Below, in pieces: positions 11,301-24,633 of a stretch of DNA of 64,000 bases (positions within the stretch are counted from its first letter, which is position 1; each line of letters opens with the position of its first letter). This DNA is from Pseudopithomyces maydicus. Its lineage: Eukaryota; Ascomycota; Dothideomycetes; Pleosporales; Didymosphaeriaceae. Where the stretch lies: NCBI GenBank assembly GCA_026873275.1, contig JANTUC010000015.1:372001-436000 (forward strand). The letters are read 5' to 3'. Under the pieces are notes generated by a model. The model was not told the DNA's origin. It worked only from the letters and a program-made list of their open reading frames with translations, and did not search any database. Both the position numbers and the translations under genes were made by a program.

Positions 11301-12535
11301 TGGAGCTGGCCAAGTGAGGGTCGTGTTTTCAGGCAGTTGAGAATGCCCTGCTCGCGAAAAACAGCCTCCTGTTTTTTTGCATAATATCAGATAATCATAG
11401 GTGTAACCACAACGTCGGGACAGTCTTACTAGAAGCATGTTAATCTCATGTCGCCTACCAAAGTACCTGCGGGTCTGAAGATCACACGTCAAGGACGAGC
11501 AAACGCCTTTCTGCAATTTCATCGCTTGAGTACTGATCGGTGACCGTGATAGAAAACTCTTACTGCCAGAGTGGATTGGAGCACGAAACGCCGCAAGTCG
11601 GACATTCCGATCAGAGCGCCAAGTCATGCAGTGCCCACAGTGAGGGGTCAGCAGCTGCAAGAAATATGCATGTATGCGCCATATCCACTCTGGCCCGTGG
11701 GCTACCCCCACTGAGCTGCGAGCTTCTTCGCAAGCAGTATAGTGCAATTAGTAAGACCTGAGTGGTCGGTTGCTCGTGAGGTCGCCGGTGGTCGAGACCG
11801 CTCCTGTACATTGAATTCTCGTGACAAGTCACGTTACGACTACTCCCATCCTATCGTTGACTATACTAGACTTCCCTCAATACGCCTAGTGTGCCTTCTG
11901 GAAATGTGATGGAATAGCCTAGCGTTTGCAGAAAGGCGCTCTTATATGCGCCGAGACATACCAAGCCCTACTAGAGCAAGGAAAGAGCGGATGCTAAGAA
12001 ATCACGGTACAGGCAGGATCGAGATGGTGCGATAATTTGATAATTCTTCCACACTTGGAAACTCAAACCCGTTGGCGGAAGCTGGGTATGAACAATCTGT
12101 CTGTGTACGAGAGGGTTACCGACCTTGTGAGAAGATCTGCATCAAATGATACTAAGCCAGACGAACCGACATCTTGCATTCTCCGACAACGGTGATTGGG
12201 TTTGGAGTGACGGTATGTCGGTATCGGGCAAATATCGCCTAAGCCAAAGGCAATTGCTTGCTGGTAAGATGTCGGAGCGACAGGCAGATCATGGGGGCGC
12301 TGTTTCAGGCAGTAGCTCGCTTCGAAACGCGGGCTGAACGTGGGTGGTTGTTGGAAGGCTAACGGGCTGCGCCAGGCGCCAGACCGTTAGAGAGGATCCT
12401 TCCGCCATCATTCGCCCAGGTTGCTGAATCAGTGAGCATCAGAGAGCTTTCAAGTGTTGATTGGACGGAACACGTGCAGATGCAGGTTTGGAAAAAGAGC
12501 AAAAAATCCGAACGATCAACGATGACTGGAGTTGG
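5400..12535. other. Long gene-poor interval
   Basis: About 7 kb without a gene I can support. Base composition returns to near the genic average, so it is not simply an AT-rich block, yet every frame is short and none has an ATG, splice pattern or recognisable family. The least poor candidates are a 130-codon frame at 7274-7666 (minus, hydrophobic middle, no ATG) and a 107-codon frame at 8028-8351 (minus). Both overlap competing frames on the other strand and I do not call them. It may be old degraded repeat DNA or may hold noncoding RNAs I cannot see. Confidence 0.4.
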
Positions 12536-13950
12536 CTAGAAGACGTTGGGAATTGATAAGATTGCCGCTAAAATACAACTGTACGAAGTCTGCATGCTGA
12601 CGAGCCGTGTCTGGGAGGCCTCTTGTATATCTATGGTTCGATTTCCGTCGCAATCGGGGGATTCTTGAAATCGAGCCAGTACAATCTCTACACGGATCGG
12701 CTGCACCCTAGGGGCTCGCTCTGGAACTCCGGTGTGCTCTTGTGCATCTGCATCCACATCCTCATTCCATTCATCGCCACCTCGAACACCGCTTTCGTGG
12801 GTTGTATGCCGTGCTGGTGGTGGAGCATCCAGACCGTCGTCGCTTTCGTCTTCGAACGCGTCGGGGTCCGCCAAGGGCTGTGCCTCTGGATCTGCATTGC
12901 CCGATACGGGACTCTTGCGACGAGGGGCGCCATCGACACCTTCGTCCGCGGAGACTGAGATGCCCCTGCGACCCCATGCGTTCTGGGGTCTGCCATCTTG
13001 AGGGGCGGGCCGACCATCCTCTTCATCATAGCCAAAATCGACGCTCTTGCGGCCCACAAAACGACCGACCAGCCAGCCGCGGCCAAGATCCTCCGAGTCG
13101 ACCACGCCGCCGCGTCGAAGCTTGACGCGTTGGCGGCTCCAGTAAACCCAAGCGAAGTCGAGCATCAGGGCAGTTTGTATGGTCCCCCAGGTCCAAGAGG
13201 TCGGATCTCTGTAGTCCTTCTCTTGAACGGACCTCAGGATCCAGTTGAGAATGTACAGAAAGCGATACGATCCTAGGGCGACGAGGTAGAAGGAATCAAT
13301 GACGGTAGGTACCGTGGTCTGGCGGAGGAGGAGCAGCTGTGGTACGACGGCACTCGCCTCAAGGATCTCGGAGAAGACCCACATTACCTGTCCATAGCAA
13401 GTGTTAGCCATCCGTCCCGATGATTTGGTGGTAGCGTGCCCAACCGACCTTTAGGAAGCCATCTTTGCCGATGGCGGTCTCGTGAAACAGCCAGTACCAA
13501 AATGGAGTGATGACTATGGGAGCAAGCAGGCAATACATGCCAAACTTCCAGGCCTTTTCACGTTCACGCGTACGTGCATAGACACTGGTCATCAAAAAGA
13601 TGATGTAGAAGGACGAGCACGTGTAGAAGATCTGCAGGGATTCAGTCGCGTGCCTCGCAACTAGCATAAGCATGGGCGAGTGCGCACCTTGAGCGAGAAG
13701 TTCCACACATGGGCAAAGTCCTTAGCGGGGGTGGTATTAAAGATGTCAAGGTAGCGTGAGCAGAAGACGATGGCATAGAGCACCTGGGTGAGCAGCGAGA
13801 CGCCTGCGGTGCGCGTCAGTCGCGTGCGGAAGGAGCGGGCGGGTGGTGCCTACCTTCGGCACTGCTGTTGCCGTGGATGGCCCATATCAGAATCAGCTTA
13901 GAGATGGTGTGGGAAACGTCGCCCAGGACGTGGAAGATGTTGAAGCCCAT
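12536..13950 (-). CDS. ER lumen protein-retaining (K/HDEL) receptor family, long C-terminal tail
   Basis: Four exons: 13950-13854, 13803-13688, 13631-13449, 13387-12536 (415 aa; all phases agree). The start MGFNIFHVLGDVSH matches the ERD2 N-terminus. Helix landmarks follow: QVLYAIVFCSRYLDIF, a FWYWLF segment, then VMWVFSEILEASAVVPQLLL and GSYRFLYILNWILRS, the ERD2 signature. The family is a seven-helix Golgi receptor that returns HDEL proteins to the ER in COPI vesicles. Canonical receptors end near residue 210. Here a tail of about 190 residues follows (from about residue 225), rich in Asp/Glu, Pro, Gly and Arg, with no further helix. The last 50 residues could be read-through of a missed intron. 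It may be the second, extended ERD2 paralogue rather than the housekeeping copy. Confidence 0.85.
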
Positions 13951-16900
13951 GGGTGCAGCAGGCGGCCAGCGCAGGCCGAAGTCGCCGGGTCGCGTCGCGG
14001 AGGGCTGCACGTGTCGGCCAGCGCGGACGGGCAGCCGTTCTCGGAGGCAGGGTGGGGGCTGGGGCTGGGGCTGGAGCCGGGTCTGGGGCTACTTCTCAGC
14101 AGGAAGTGATGGTGGGAGGAGCTTGTAGGCTCCTGGATGCAGTCGCGTCGTCTCGTATCGCTGTTGGAGTCGTTGACGTGGAGTGAATGTCCGCCGAACC
14201 CTGGGCTTGGCTCGCTGACGCATGGCGCTTGCCTAGACGCGGTTAGTCAGCCACTTCTGTCGTTGCCCACCGCGCCTGCCCAAGTCCCATAGTTTCACCA
14301 CGTCTTCGGCTCTCGAAGCCTTGGACGAACCTTGGACGAACCGTCAGCATGCCTGACCGACCACGCTCACCGCCCCCCATTCCCCATGGAACCTGCTCAA
14401 GGGACCCTCCCGCACGCAGCCGGTCTCGCCGTGCTGTGCTGAGGGCGGGGGAACGCGTCGCTGGGACACTGCTCCACAGCCAAGGACCAACACATGACCC
14501 CAGCCCAAAGGAACCTGCGTCTCGCCTGTCTACCGGGAACGATCACCTCTGGAAGTTGCCCTAGCCGGTTACTACCGTGCTCCGAGGCACGTTCCCCAAA
14601 TGTCCAGGTAATGTTTTCCTACCTTCGCGGTGGGTACCTCCGCTTTCCTTGCGGGCCTTGGGGCGGCTGAGCCGGGCTCGTGTGCCTCAATTGCCTTGAT
14701 CCCCGGTCAACCAGCCAGCTAGCCAGCCAGCCAGCTCGCCAGCTCGCCAGCCAGCCCGCCGGTGGCCGTCCCCACGGCCAGCTGGGCTCCGTGGTGGCAG
14801 CTGCACCCTCGATGGCCGACAGGAGCGCCCATCTAGCAGTCAACGGCTGAACCGTCGTATCTCGCAATCAAAAGCGCTGCACATGTCTCTCCTCACTCGC
14901 TGTGCACCCGCAGAGCGCAACGCGCGGATGTCGACAAAATAATGCGAGCCGCAGTGCACTGCATGTAAGCAGCAGTCTCCACTCACCTGCTTCATGGCAG
15001 GTAATTGCGGCAACGGGTTATTTTCTCTGCGGCGATCAGGGTCCAGGTTGCTTGCCATGAGGCTTTACAGATCTGCCCGCCTGTCAGCAAGCGTAAAAGC
15101 CACATAGGACCCTGGAAATGCAGGGTAAATGCATATAGAGCGCCACACAGATTGGGGAATCTACAACATGAAAGCTCCACATGTCAATGGTTGGCTCAGG
15201 AACGCCATCGGAGCGAGGACCCGCTGCAGGGCAGCATAATCCCCGCCAGGATTTTCTATCAACATTCCAAGCTAGAAGCATGCACTACGCGTAGTTCTAC
15301 CTCGTATGGGAATGGACCAACAGCCACTACCGTGGCGAGCAGGTGCTCTTCCTGTCTCGAGACGTTTATTCCAATTCCGGACTCTCTCCACGCCAAAATG
15401 TCACTAAAACATCTCGTCTGAATTCTTGTTCAGATGATCGCCGAGCAGCCAAGACCGACAAGCTAGGAACGCGTATGCTTGCTATTGCCTTCCATCTGCG
15501 TCCACCGACCTGTGAGATTGCTATTCGGGAAGATCCCGAGTCGAAATGGGCTCTGCTGAAGTTTGAGCCTTCTCTCACCAAGAGCACGTGCCATGGCAGG
15601 AGGTGCGGCTATCGCGATATATGCTCTACCGACAGTATGGTGCTTCTATGCCTCAAACCATCTAAGCGAATCCGTGCATCTCAACTACACAATGCATGGT
15701 CGCCCTGTGGCCCCGGCAGGATCCGAGGCATGTGCCGGGCTGCTCCCTTCTGGCGATCTTGAGGTCGGTATGTGTTTCGTGGCTTGCGGAATCCGGCCGA
15801 GGGGTGCGTGGTGAGGGCAGTGTAAGCCAGCGTCGGCGCCGATAACGGTCGACTGAGACATTGTGAGAATGGCACACCACAGCACGTGGAGTAGGGGTTT
15901 ACATTGCGATACCGCCGACACGGAGGCTCAGCGAGTATCTTCGGTTAGTCCAGTTCCAGCACCGGGGACCCTAATAGAGGCGTGTTGATAGGCCCTCATG
16001 AACGAGACAAGGGAACGGACCGACCGAATCATGAGTTTAGTCTTAACCGCCGCAGCCTGCATAGCGGCTCTTGTGTGGTAAAAGCAAATTCTTGCAGGTC
16101 CCTGCGCCTGCATCATGGGAGGTTCCAGCGAGCTTATTCGGACCCACCACTTTCCAGAAAACGGTTGGATCGGGATACCATAGGAACCATGACGGCTCAC
16201 TGAGGGAGAATCAAGGACTCCACTAGGCATTTCCAAGATTTGCATAACAATGCGATTGAACCTACGGCTGGCTGCATGTGGGTACGGAGACGCAATCGCA
16301 ATGTGGAAGTGGCGTCCACAGCCAGATGCAGGAGCTGGAGCCGTCGTGACTAGCTTCTAGGTAGTGCCTGGCACCGTTTTGCTACGGCTGATGCGCAACT
16401 TGGTTGTCCTAGATCCGAACGCAATTATGGTCGAGGCGTGCCGTCCTCGGACTCCGGTGAACTTGGTACCTGCAAGATATTACGAACTTGATGATTTGCA
16501 AACGATTCGTACGAAGCAGTGGGTCGCTGATGATGGCCTCTGCTACGATGCAGAACCTTGGTGGAACCTTGGAACCGCTGCTCGCACGTGAAGGTCACGC
16601 GGCGATTGCCAAACCTGGGCACGGAGAGGGCAATAGTCTTGGTAGAGCCCAAGGTTCGCTTGGAGATATGCTTGAGTTTGGGGACGGACGGGCCGTAACA
16701 GGTGTTAGCGTAGCCGTAACCCGTCTCGTGCTGTAGAGCATCTGCTATGTAGAGAGCTGAGGTTGGACACGAACGTGGCACCGGATGCGGACGAATTAGC
16801 GACCACTGGCGTATTGCGGCCATGCTTAACGGCCACTACCAAGCGTTTGCATGCTACGCCTCCCGATCAGGCTGATTTTGCTGCCTTTACGCGCCGTTAA

Positions 16901-17673
16901 TTGACCGATGACAGTGACTTTTAGCATTTTCGCGCGAAGGATCATACGGCCAGCGAGCCCTGCTAACCGTGAGAGGCAGCAGATTTTTGGCCAGCATGGT
17001 GTGCCAGCGAGCCTCAGTGGCCTCCTTTCGAGCAAAACGTGTCTCCCAGAGACATGTGTTTTGGCAGGCTCACAATGCCTACAGTGTACACCAAACGGAG
17101 GTTTCCAGTGACAAATTCCAGCCCCCATGCCAAACGCCTCCAAGGCCCACACGGCGCAGGGCTCGTCGAGTCTCTCGCCGATACCCAGTACACCGTTCCT
17201 GGCATCCTGGCCACCATTGGGCCGGGCGCAGCCGTTCAACAGGCCTGGGGCCCGTTGGTCTCCCCGCGGCTCCAGCGCGCCAGCCAAGGTTCGTGGGCCC
17301 TGGTCGGTGGCAGACATGGGTGCATGCATGGGGGAGAAGCATGCAAGCGCTAAGAGATACCCTTGCTTACCTGTGCGTCGTCGTGGTGCCCATCCTTCAG
17401 AATCCGTTAACCGGGGGCATCGATAGAGTTGTCGCACTAGAGGTCTTTGGACTACTCGCAGCTAGCTCCACCGGGCCTTGCTACCCATCGCCAGAGTTGA
17501 TATATCCGCATCGATGCTCCTCAAGTCTGCTCCGATCATCAACTTCAGTGCCATTTCACCCCTTCTCCTACGCCTCACCCAAGCACTGTCTAAGCAAAGT
17601 GCGCACGGCTCCCCTCTCTCGCGCTTCCAGACCAGTCCAATCTACCCTTCCCGCCCCGGCACAGTCAGTGACC
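13951..17673. other. Intergenic, about 3.7 kb
   Basis: Separates the divergent KDEL-receptor-like and Myb-like genes and must contain both promoters. Open frames on both strands reach 203 codons (16826-17437 minus) but overlap equally long frames on the other strand and lack domains or splice structure. A degenerate CCAG-type tandem array lies at 14704-14762. Nothing else supported. Confidence 0.45.
14704..14762 (+). repeat. Degenerate tetranucleotide microsatellite
   Basis: About 14 units of a four-base repeat, mostly CCAG with CTAG, CTCG and CCCG variants. Simple-sequence tract in noncoding DNA. Confidence 0.7.
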
Positions 17674-19019
17674 ATGCCGGCCATACTTGAGAGTGCTGTG
17701 CCCCAACCGCCGCATTTGCACCTGTCCACCGCCTCCCCGTGGTCGCCCTACAACTCTCACTGCTACGGCTCCTCCGCCTCTTCACCCACTCCCATGACGC
17801 CAGAGTCGCTGACCACGTTTGTTCCGCGTCTGCACGACAGCCCGCTTCCTTCGCAAGAAGCTGCGCCGTCTTCGAACTGGTTCGGTACCTCGGTTTCGGC
17901 CCCAGACGCTCAAAACGAGGTTCGTCTGCACGCTCACATGCCCCGCTGGCCTTGCTGACTCTTATCTGCAGACTTTCGGTGCTTTTTCATACAACCAGTC
18001 TTTTGTTCCCTCACATTCTTCATCTACTGGCACATATTCACCCCACCACACTTTCTCGCAAGCTTCCGACGTTTCCGTTTCGGCACCCTCCAGTATCGAG
18101 CACCCTGCAGGCAACTTTTCTCCAGTATCCCAGTGCTCGCGAGGCTCCGAAGGGCCGCAACCCGAGTACGTCCGCCAACCACAGGAGCCTTCTCCCGACG
18201 CATCCACCCATCTTTCCGGAGGTCTCACTCCAACCCGGTCACGGAGCACCCCGCTTGATTACCCACCTTGGACGATGAATCCCCTGGGTTTGTCCGGATC
18301 GACCATGCACCAGCAGTTTTACCCCAGTCCTTCGTACCCTTCCATGCGAGACCGCAGCCCGCGACTGAGCGAATCTGGCATGGACCTTGGGAGCGACTTG
18401 TCAAACGGCCGCCGACTGTATGCACCTATCGCTCCTCACCCCACTGGTCCTCGCACAAGTGCTCCCAAGCGACGCTTGGATGATGACGACGACCAGTCAG
18501 ACCACTCCAAGAGGAGAAAAAGATCAGACTCCAACACTTCGGCAACGATTGAGCTCGGAGAGGAGGATCGTCTTCTGATTCAGCTCAAGGATGAAGAGAG
18601 CATGCCGTGGAAAGACATCGCCGCGCGCTTTCAATCCGACTTAGGCAAGACCTACCAAATTCCTGCATTACAAATGCGCCTGAAGCGACTTCGAGAACGC
18701 ATGCGAGTGTGGACTGAGACCGACGTCAAAGCACTGCGAATGGCACACGAGTACTGGGTTCAGAGCAAATTTGACATTATTGCCCAAAAGGTGAGCCCCT
18801 ATCCTCTGCCAGCTCCAGAACTACGACTAACTTCAACAGATGCTTGAGTACGGTGCAGCAGAGAAGTGGACTGCCCGGCAGTGCGCGCGCAAGTGGGCTG
18901 AGATTGACCCCGGCCCAACTCCCTACACCACCTATGAACACCACATGCCTACATATGCTCCTTACACCATGAGCCCGGTGGAACCCCACCATTTCATGCC
19001 TTATGTTCACATTCAATAA
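17674..19019 (+). CDS. Myb/SANT-like DNA-binding protein
   Basis: Three exons: 17674-17919, 17972-18790, 18840-19019 (414 aa; phases 0/0). The first exon starts at ATG MPAILESAVPQPPH. Residues about 1-215 are Ser/Pro/His-rich and probably disordered. A basic, acidic-flanked block (KRRLDDDDDQSDHSKRRKRS) near residue 225 looks like a nuclear localisation signal. Residues about 245-350 form two tandem Trp-containing helical repeats: ELGEEDRLLIQLKDEESMPW with KDIAARFQ, then MRVWTETDVKALRMAHEYW continuing across the last intron to WTARQCARKWAEI. Spacing of the aromatic residues fits Myb/SANT. It is likely a fungal-specific transcription regulator; targets unknown. The short His/Pro/Tyr-rich C-terminus has no recognised motif. 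Intron 2 ends with a CTAAC branch site. Confidence 0.85.
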
Positions 19020-22000
19020 GCGTTCTTTGTTATATACCCTGTTCGGTCCGGATGGCAATGTACCATCGCTACACTTCTGGTATTGTTTTATGAAAGCCTT
19101 GTGATTCTAGGTGGAGGTGTTTTCTTCTTCTGGAGCATCACTCTGGTGTTGCAGTACAATTTGATTGTCCATTTGGACGCTTCTTACGGCCACTATATCT
19201 GATGATTGTCTCTGCGTTTTACTTCATACCCGGCCTTGTATAGACTTGTAGTCTCGAACTATATACACACTTTGATTATTACACCCGCTCACAGCATGTG
19301 CATTTTACTTTGCAACCACAAGACAGACGATCACGACATCGAGTCCGCTCCTCGGAGAGAGTTGACGCACAGAGCTGTGCAACCTCCCGTATGCACCACA
19401 CAGGCGGGACAACCACGCAGCTACGTTTCCCCGCCTTCCAACCTCCCTCCACGCATGAATGCCACGTCCGCAAGGCAGAACCACACCCACAGCCGCCGAC
19501 TCCGTCCACCCCCCAGCCGCCCCCAACCCAACCGCAAGGCTAGCACCATGCCAACAAGCCCGCCGCAACGGCTGTGCCGCCAAAAAGCCCTCTTACAAAC
19601 ACGAACACGGACGTACGTCCCCCGCCTCCATCCTCCAACCTGCAAAGACATGCCTCCCTCCTGCACGTCGAACGAGGCCCCTTGCCACCACCACCGCTTC
19701 CTCCCGTACGCGAATCCAGGCCCCCCCTCATGTCTCCACCCCGACGAAGATGCTCTTCACGTCCCGTCCGCGAGCTCCATCCATCGTACGCTGCGCTTTT
19801 CAGCCGGCCGAGGGAGCACAAGCTAGGGCGAGCGCCGCCTTTCCCGCGCGCATCATCACGCTAGCCGTGCGGTTCCTAACTGGTCATCTTGGCTAAGCGG
19901 GCGTGATTGGGTAAGCTGCGCTTGGGGAGGCACGCGGTTGAACAGGGTAAACGGCGCGAGATGGGGTGGCGGAAGGGCGCCGCAGAGCGGTACAGAAAGG
20001 AGGTGGGTGGGTGGTTTTGCTTTTGGGAGCGCAGATACGCGCTCTTGGCTGTGGGGGTGTGTGGTGGGCTAGTGTACGACAGAGGGAGGGAAGGGGGTTG
20101 TGCAAGGCGTAGGGTGCAAGGCGTGGAGACATACGTCTCGAGGCACCGTTTCGTTCGGATACACGTCACGGGGGAGGGTCCCAGGGACATGGGTGCTGAT
20201 TCCAAATGCAATTTTTATTTGAGAGCGATTGCGAGGCTTGGAGGGGCTCGGGTCACGAAGGAGTGGGTGGGTGGGGAACTGTTAGCGGAAGGATTGACGC
20301 CTGGAGGATGGGAGGATGGCGGAGATGAGGCTGGAGGGGTACGAGCAGTGCTTCGCGACGGCGTTTGCGGTGAAACGAAGCGCATGTCGTCACGAGTGGG
20401 CTGTAGAGAGGGATGTAATTCGCGAAATTTTGGCGCTGTGACAGATGGTTGGACGGTCATTGACGATCTGTTCACCCGTGTGGGTTGACGTTTCGCACGA
20501 ATGCATTGACCGCCCCATGGGCCACTGGCAAGTACCGTTCGCCTTGTGATACGGTACCGTCTGGACGGTTCAACACATGGCTTCCCAAGACATGATACCA
20601 AAACCAGCGACTCCCTCCTACAAAGAGGATCGTTCATCTGGATATAGAATGAGCAGATTAGCTCCACAGCCACGGCAGCGTAGCGCATCCATCGACTTCA
20701 TGATTCCAAGGTCATTCGCACAGCTTGCATTGACAGGTGTCCCGAGCAGGAGTTCCCCAGAAGTACCACGTGAAACGCGGTCACTGGCGCTGACCGGTCC
20801 TCCCAGTACACTGGACGTCAGAGGCCCGATTTCGGTCGGGGCCCTGTTTTACCCCGACACAGACTTCCTCCGATGTCCGACCCCCGAACACACTTGGCAG
20901 CGAACATGAAGCGGCGATATATGATGATTACACAAGCCAAACATGCCGCGGGCTCTCATCTTCCTGTTTATTAATTCAAAAGGGAGATCTTCACACCTCG
21001 CGCGAGACGACCTGACACGGCGCATAAAATGCCAGCGCAAGTGATGATAAGGCGGCACCTTCATCCCACCAGTGGCCAGGTTCCAGGCTGGTCCCTCGCG
21101 AAGCGGTAGACTTGGTTCTTGCTCGCCATTCAGAAGACGCAAAACGGGAAATTCAAGCCACGCCCCTTGGCTGCTGTGCCGTCGTCCATTGGCGCGAGCG
21201 GCACAGCACAGTCATCCGCGCATTGTTGGGCAAGCTGACCACTCAGGCCGCGTCCCCGCCTGGACGGTCACCAGTTGCGAGTGACGTGCATGTAGCGGTT
21301 GTTCTCTGGGCCGTGATTCAGCGATTTTCCGGCGTGGCGTAGGGCGCGGGAGAAGATCTGGTGCAGCTGCGTGATCGCCGCAATACGAGGCTTGCCGCAC
21401 CGGTTCATGCTCTAAGCGGCTCAGCCTCTGGTTGACGATGACACCAGCACGTTCCGAGGAGCTGTGTGTAGATTTTTTAATTTTGCTGACGGTGCGCTTC
21501 GAATCGAGGTCAGTTCGCTGGAGCCTGCATGAGATTAGTAGTAGCAGTACGTATGTTGCCGGTAGATATCTGACCTCGCTGCAAGAGGAATGTCGGATCG
21601 ACCGCAATCATAGCCGCCGAGGCTCAATCTTTGCGGTGCAGTCAGCTCATTGAGTCGCTTTGAGTGGCCGGTCTTCATCCGGAGAACCAGGACCAAATGC
21701 GGCCTGAGTTCGTCGCTTGTTTGGTACTGGTGACATCGGAGTACACCTGCTCCCTTGAGGATGTCACCCGTACTTCTAACGCATACCTTACAACGTACTC
21801 TAAAAATCTTGGCTCACTTAGATGAAACTCCAATCCATCCGAACAAGTTTCCTGAGTACCTCAATGATACTTTCAGCTACTCAGAGCAAGCTGACACTTC
21901 AGGTAGTACGCGGCCTCCGAAGTCGGGCTCCCGGTGTCGGTGGTCATGCACACATGTATACATCGGAATTTGAGTTACCATAATCTTTCGCCTTCTACGC

Positions 22001-23628
22001 TCCGTACGTCCCGTGTCGTGATCTTTCCATACAGTCGGCATGCAAGGGGAAGCGGACTCTGTAAGATGCCGCGGACGTTCCACTTGGGCTGTGCAATGTG
22101 GCCTTGCTGCGGAAGGCTGCCTACGTAGCCTTGTCCCACAGCCTAGCCAGGTAGAAGTTACTACTGTAATCAAGTAAGTATTTTGTTCCTTGGGTGTAGG
22201 CTTGGTTTCCATTGAATACGCCCAGAAGCAACAGTCATGCAGACGGAGGTTATTGAAAACCTGCAGGATATCGCCCGGCTTGTGCAGCTATTGCAAGCTT
22301 ACATTTGATCGGTTGCATATCTGACCATAAACTTTGTAGAACTGCTGTGTATAGTGAAAGTTTAAAACGAGGCAATTGTCTTAGGCTTCTGCTCCATTAG
22401 GCGGACGGTTTCACAAAACCCGTTGACCGTGTACTAGTGACATGGGGGAATTGCTCGCCTGACGTTCACTCCGATGGGGTCGTTACTAAACGAAACACGA
22501 AGGAGGGTCCGCTAGCTACGTGGTGTCCGCCTGGATGAACAATCTGTCGTTGTTCAGTCTTGTCTCATAGATCTGCAAGTATCATACGTACACTCGGCAA
22601 CCGAACAAGGCGTCCAAATCCTATAACTTACTAATGCAATGCACGCGCAGTAATATCAAGTTGAGAAAACATGCCGCTTACGGTGATCGCAATACGGTTT
22701 GAGCTTTTTCCTAATCCCACGCTCGACACTATAGTACTAAAATGTATTGCCTTTGTTTTTGATGAGCCACCGCCAGCAATACCCAAATCCAATCGCGTCA
22801 ATATTGATGTCCACGTGCGTGTCAGCTCCTGTCGCCTTTTCTTCTTCTTTTTCAGCTGTCTCGAGCGCTCCGCAATGCGCACAAACGCATACTGGGTTAA
22901 CCCTCGTTCATGAACAAGAATCAACATACGCCTTCTTAATACAGTAGACGGGACCTCGGGATGGTACCTGACTCGTGTGCACGTAGTCTGTGCACCGAAG
23001 GAAGCATGACGCACGAGCGTTCTACCCTCAATTGTTTTTCCCAGTTTCGTCGATTTATAGCGAGGCTTCTATACCCCTTCTAGAACCCTTCTCTTTCAAG
23101 TCCGTGGCTGGAGGCCTGACGACACACTGAGCACAGGTCGAATATAGGTAGAGCCGTAGCTGGGATCAGCAAAAAGAAGAAACCTCATTTCCAATAAATT
23201 GCCGCATCCTCTCCTGCTGAGTGGCTTTCCATTGATTTCTCCTACGTGGCATGTGAGCTCGACTGCGAAATTCAGCTGGGCCAATCAAGCAGCCGAATCC
23301 TTGTTAATAGCGCGTGATGTCTCGAGGGTGGAAAGGAGTACCTAGCACCTCCGGTGGTTTAGCTGGAGCGAATGCGACAGAAGCCGGTCAAGACTCTTGG
23401 AAAGAAAGGCTCCGATGGAGTTTCGAAACTCGCAATGGAATTCAACTTCAGTGTTGTGTGATTGGGCGCTAGCCGAAATAAGTGCATCATCGTCGTTTTG
23501 GGGTTGTGTCGGCGTTAATATCGCCGACTATGGCTCTGCTCCTCACAGTCAAGGAAGCATCTTCCATCGGTACTTTTGCTCGATTCGCAACGTGAGTCAT
23601 AGACCCAATCTTAGCTACAAGCGGAAGC
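19020..23628. other. Intergenic, about 4.6 kb
   Basis: No supported gene. 19.3-20.2 kb is strand-asymmetric (C-rich on plus, then G-rich), which generates long shadow frames on both strands. The one ATG-started frame worth noting is 20577-20909 (plus, 110 aa, starting MASQDMIPKPATPSYKEDRS), with no recognisable domain and nothing else to support it. Confidence 0.4.
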
Positions 23629-24633
23629 ATGCAAGCTGCACGATCAAGACTCGCCAGCATTCAACGCCAGATATCCGCACCCCGAAAGCTCTTTCATACG
23701 TCATCGCCTAGTATGGCGAAGTTCTCAATTTCCTCATCGCTTCGAATGCCCTCGGGTTATGATATCCCGATCTTGGGATATGGTGTCTATCAAACTCCTG
23801 CGGCGGTGGCAGCAGAGGTAGTCGACCATGCCTTGAAGGTCGGCTACCGCCATGTGGACTCTGCAGTCGCATATCGGAACGAAGCCCCTTCAGCGGAGGG
23901 CATGAAAAAGTCTGGACTTGCTCGAGACCAGCTCTTTTTCACGACCAAGATACCGCCTCGTCAAATGAACTATGAAAATGCCAAGAAACACATTGATAAC
24001 TCTCTCGAGATGACCGGATTTGATTATATAGACCTTTATCTTTTGCATTCACCGTTTGGGGGTAGGGAAAACCGCCTAGGGGCTTGGAAAGCGCTTGTCG
24101 AGGGTGTCGAAGCAGGCAAGATCCGTAGCATCGGCGTGAGCAATTTCGGTGTCCATCATTTGGAAGAGCTGGAAGCATACATTCAGGAGACAGACGCGGC
24201 AGAGGGTAAAGGCAAGGGCGGTGTGTTGAGCGTGAACCAAATCGAGCTCCATCCGTGGTTGGCGCGCAGGGATATTGTGAGCTGGTGCAGGGAGAGGGGT
24301 GTTATCTTGGAAGCCTATTGTCCTATCGTGCGTGCTACGAAAGCGGAGGATCCGCTCCTCTTATCGCTGGCGAAGAAACACAACAAGACGACTAGTCAAA
24401 TATTGCTGCGTTGGTCTCTGCAGATGGTATGCATACACTCTCCGATTTGTTGGTTTAAAAGCTTATGTTCCTAACTCCAGGGCTTTGTACCGCTTCCCAA
24501 GTCAGTTACTCCGTCGCGCATCGAAGAGAATGCCCAGATATATGACTTTGAACTTTCGGATGAGGATATGAAGAAATTGGATCTTGGGGTATATGAGCCT
24601 TGCACATGGGATCCTACGGTCAGTCGTGATTAA
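23629..24633 (+). CDS. Aldo-keto reductase
   Basis: Two exons: 23629-24426 and 24481-24633 (316 aa). The intron (GTATGC ... CTAACTCCAG) falls in phase 0. NAD(P)H-dependent reductase of aldehydes/ketones, TIM-barrel fold. The catalytic tetrad is complete: Asp77 and Tyr82 in HVDSAVAYRNE, Lys107 in FFTTKIPP, His140 in YLLHSP. Family signatures GVSNFGVHHLEEL and NQIELHPWL are present, as is the coenzyme-binding tail VPLPKSVTPSRIEEN. The first 28 residues (Arg/Ser-rich, no acidic residues) look like a possible mitochondrial presequence; an internal ATG (MAKFSISS, residue 29) would give a cytosolic form. Substrate not inferable. Confidence 0.93.

Noticed and set aside
16826..17437. 203-codon minus-strand frame
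   Set aside because: Overlaps equally long plus-strand frames, has no domain or splice signals, and lies in GC-rich DNA where stops are rare.
16969..17673. Upstream part of the plus-strand frame that runs into the Myb-like exon 1
   Set aside because: Composition is unlike protein before the ATG at 17674, and the true first exon is explained by that ATG and the GTTCGT donor.
19206..20212. Several 90-200 codon frames on both strands
   Set aside because: Produced by strand-asymmetric C-rich and G-rich low-complexity sequence; no conserved residues.
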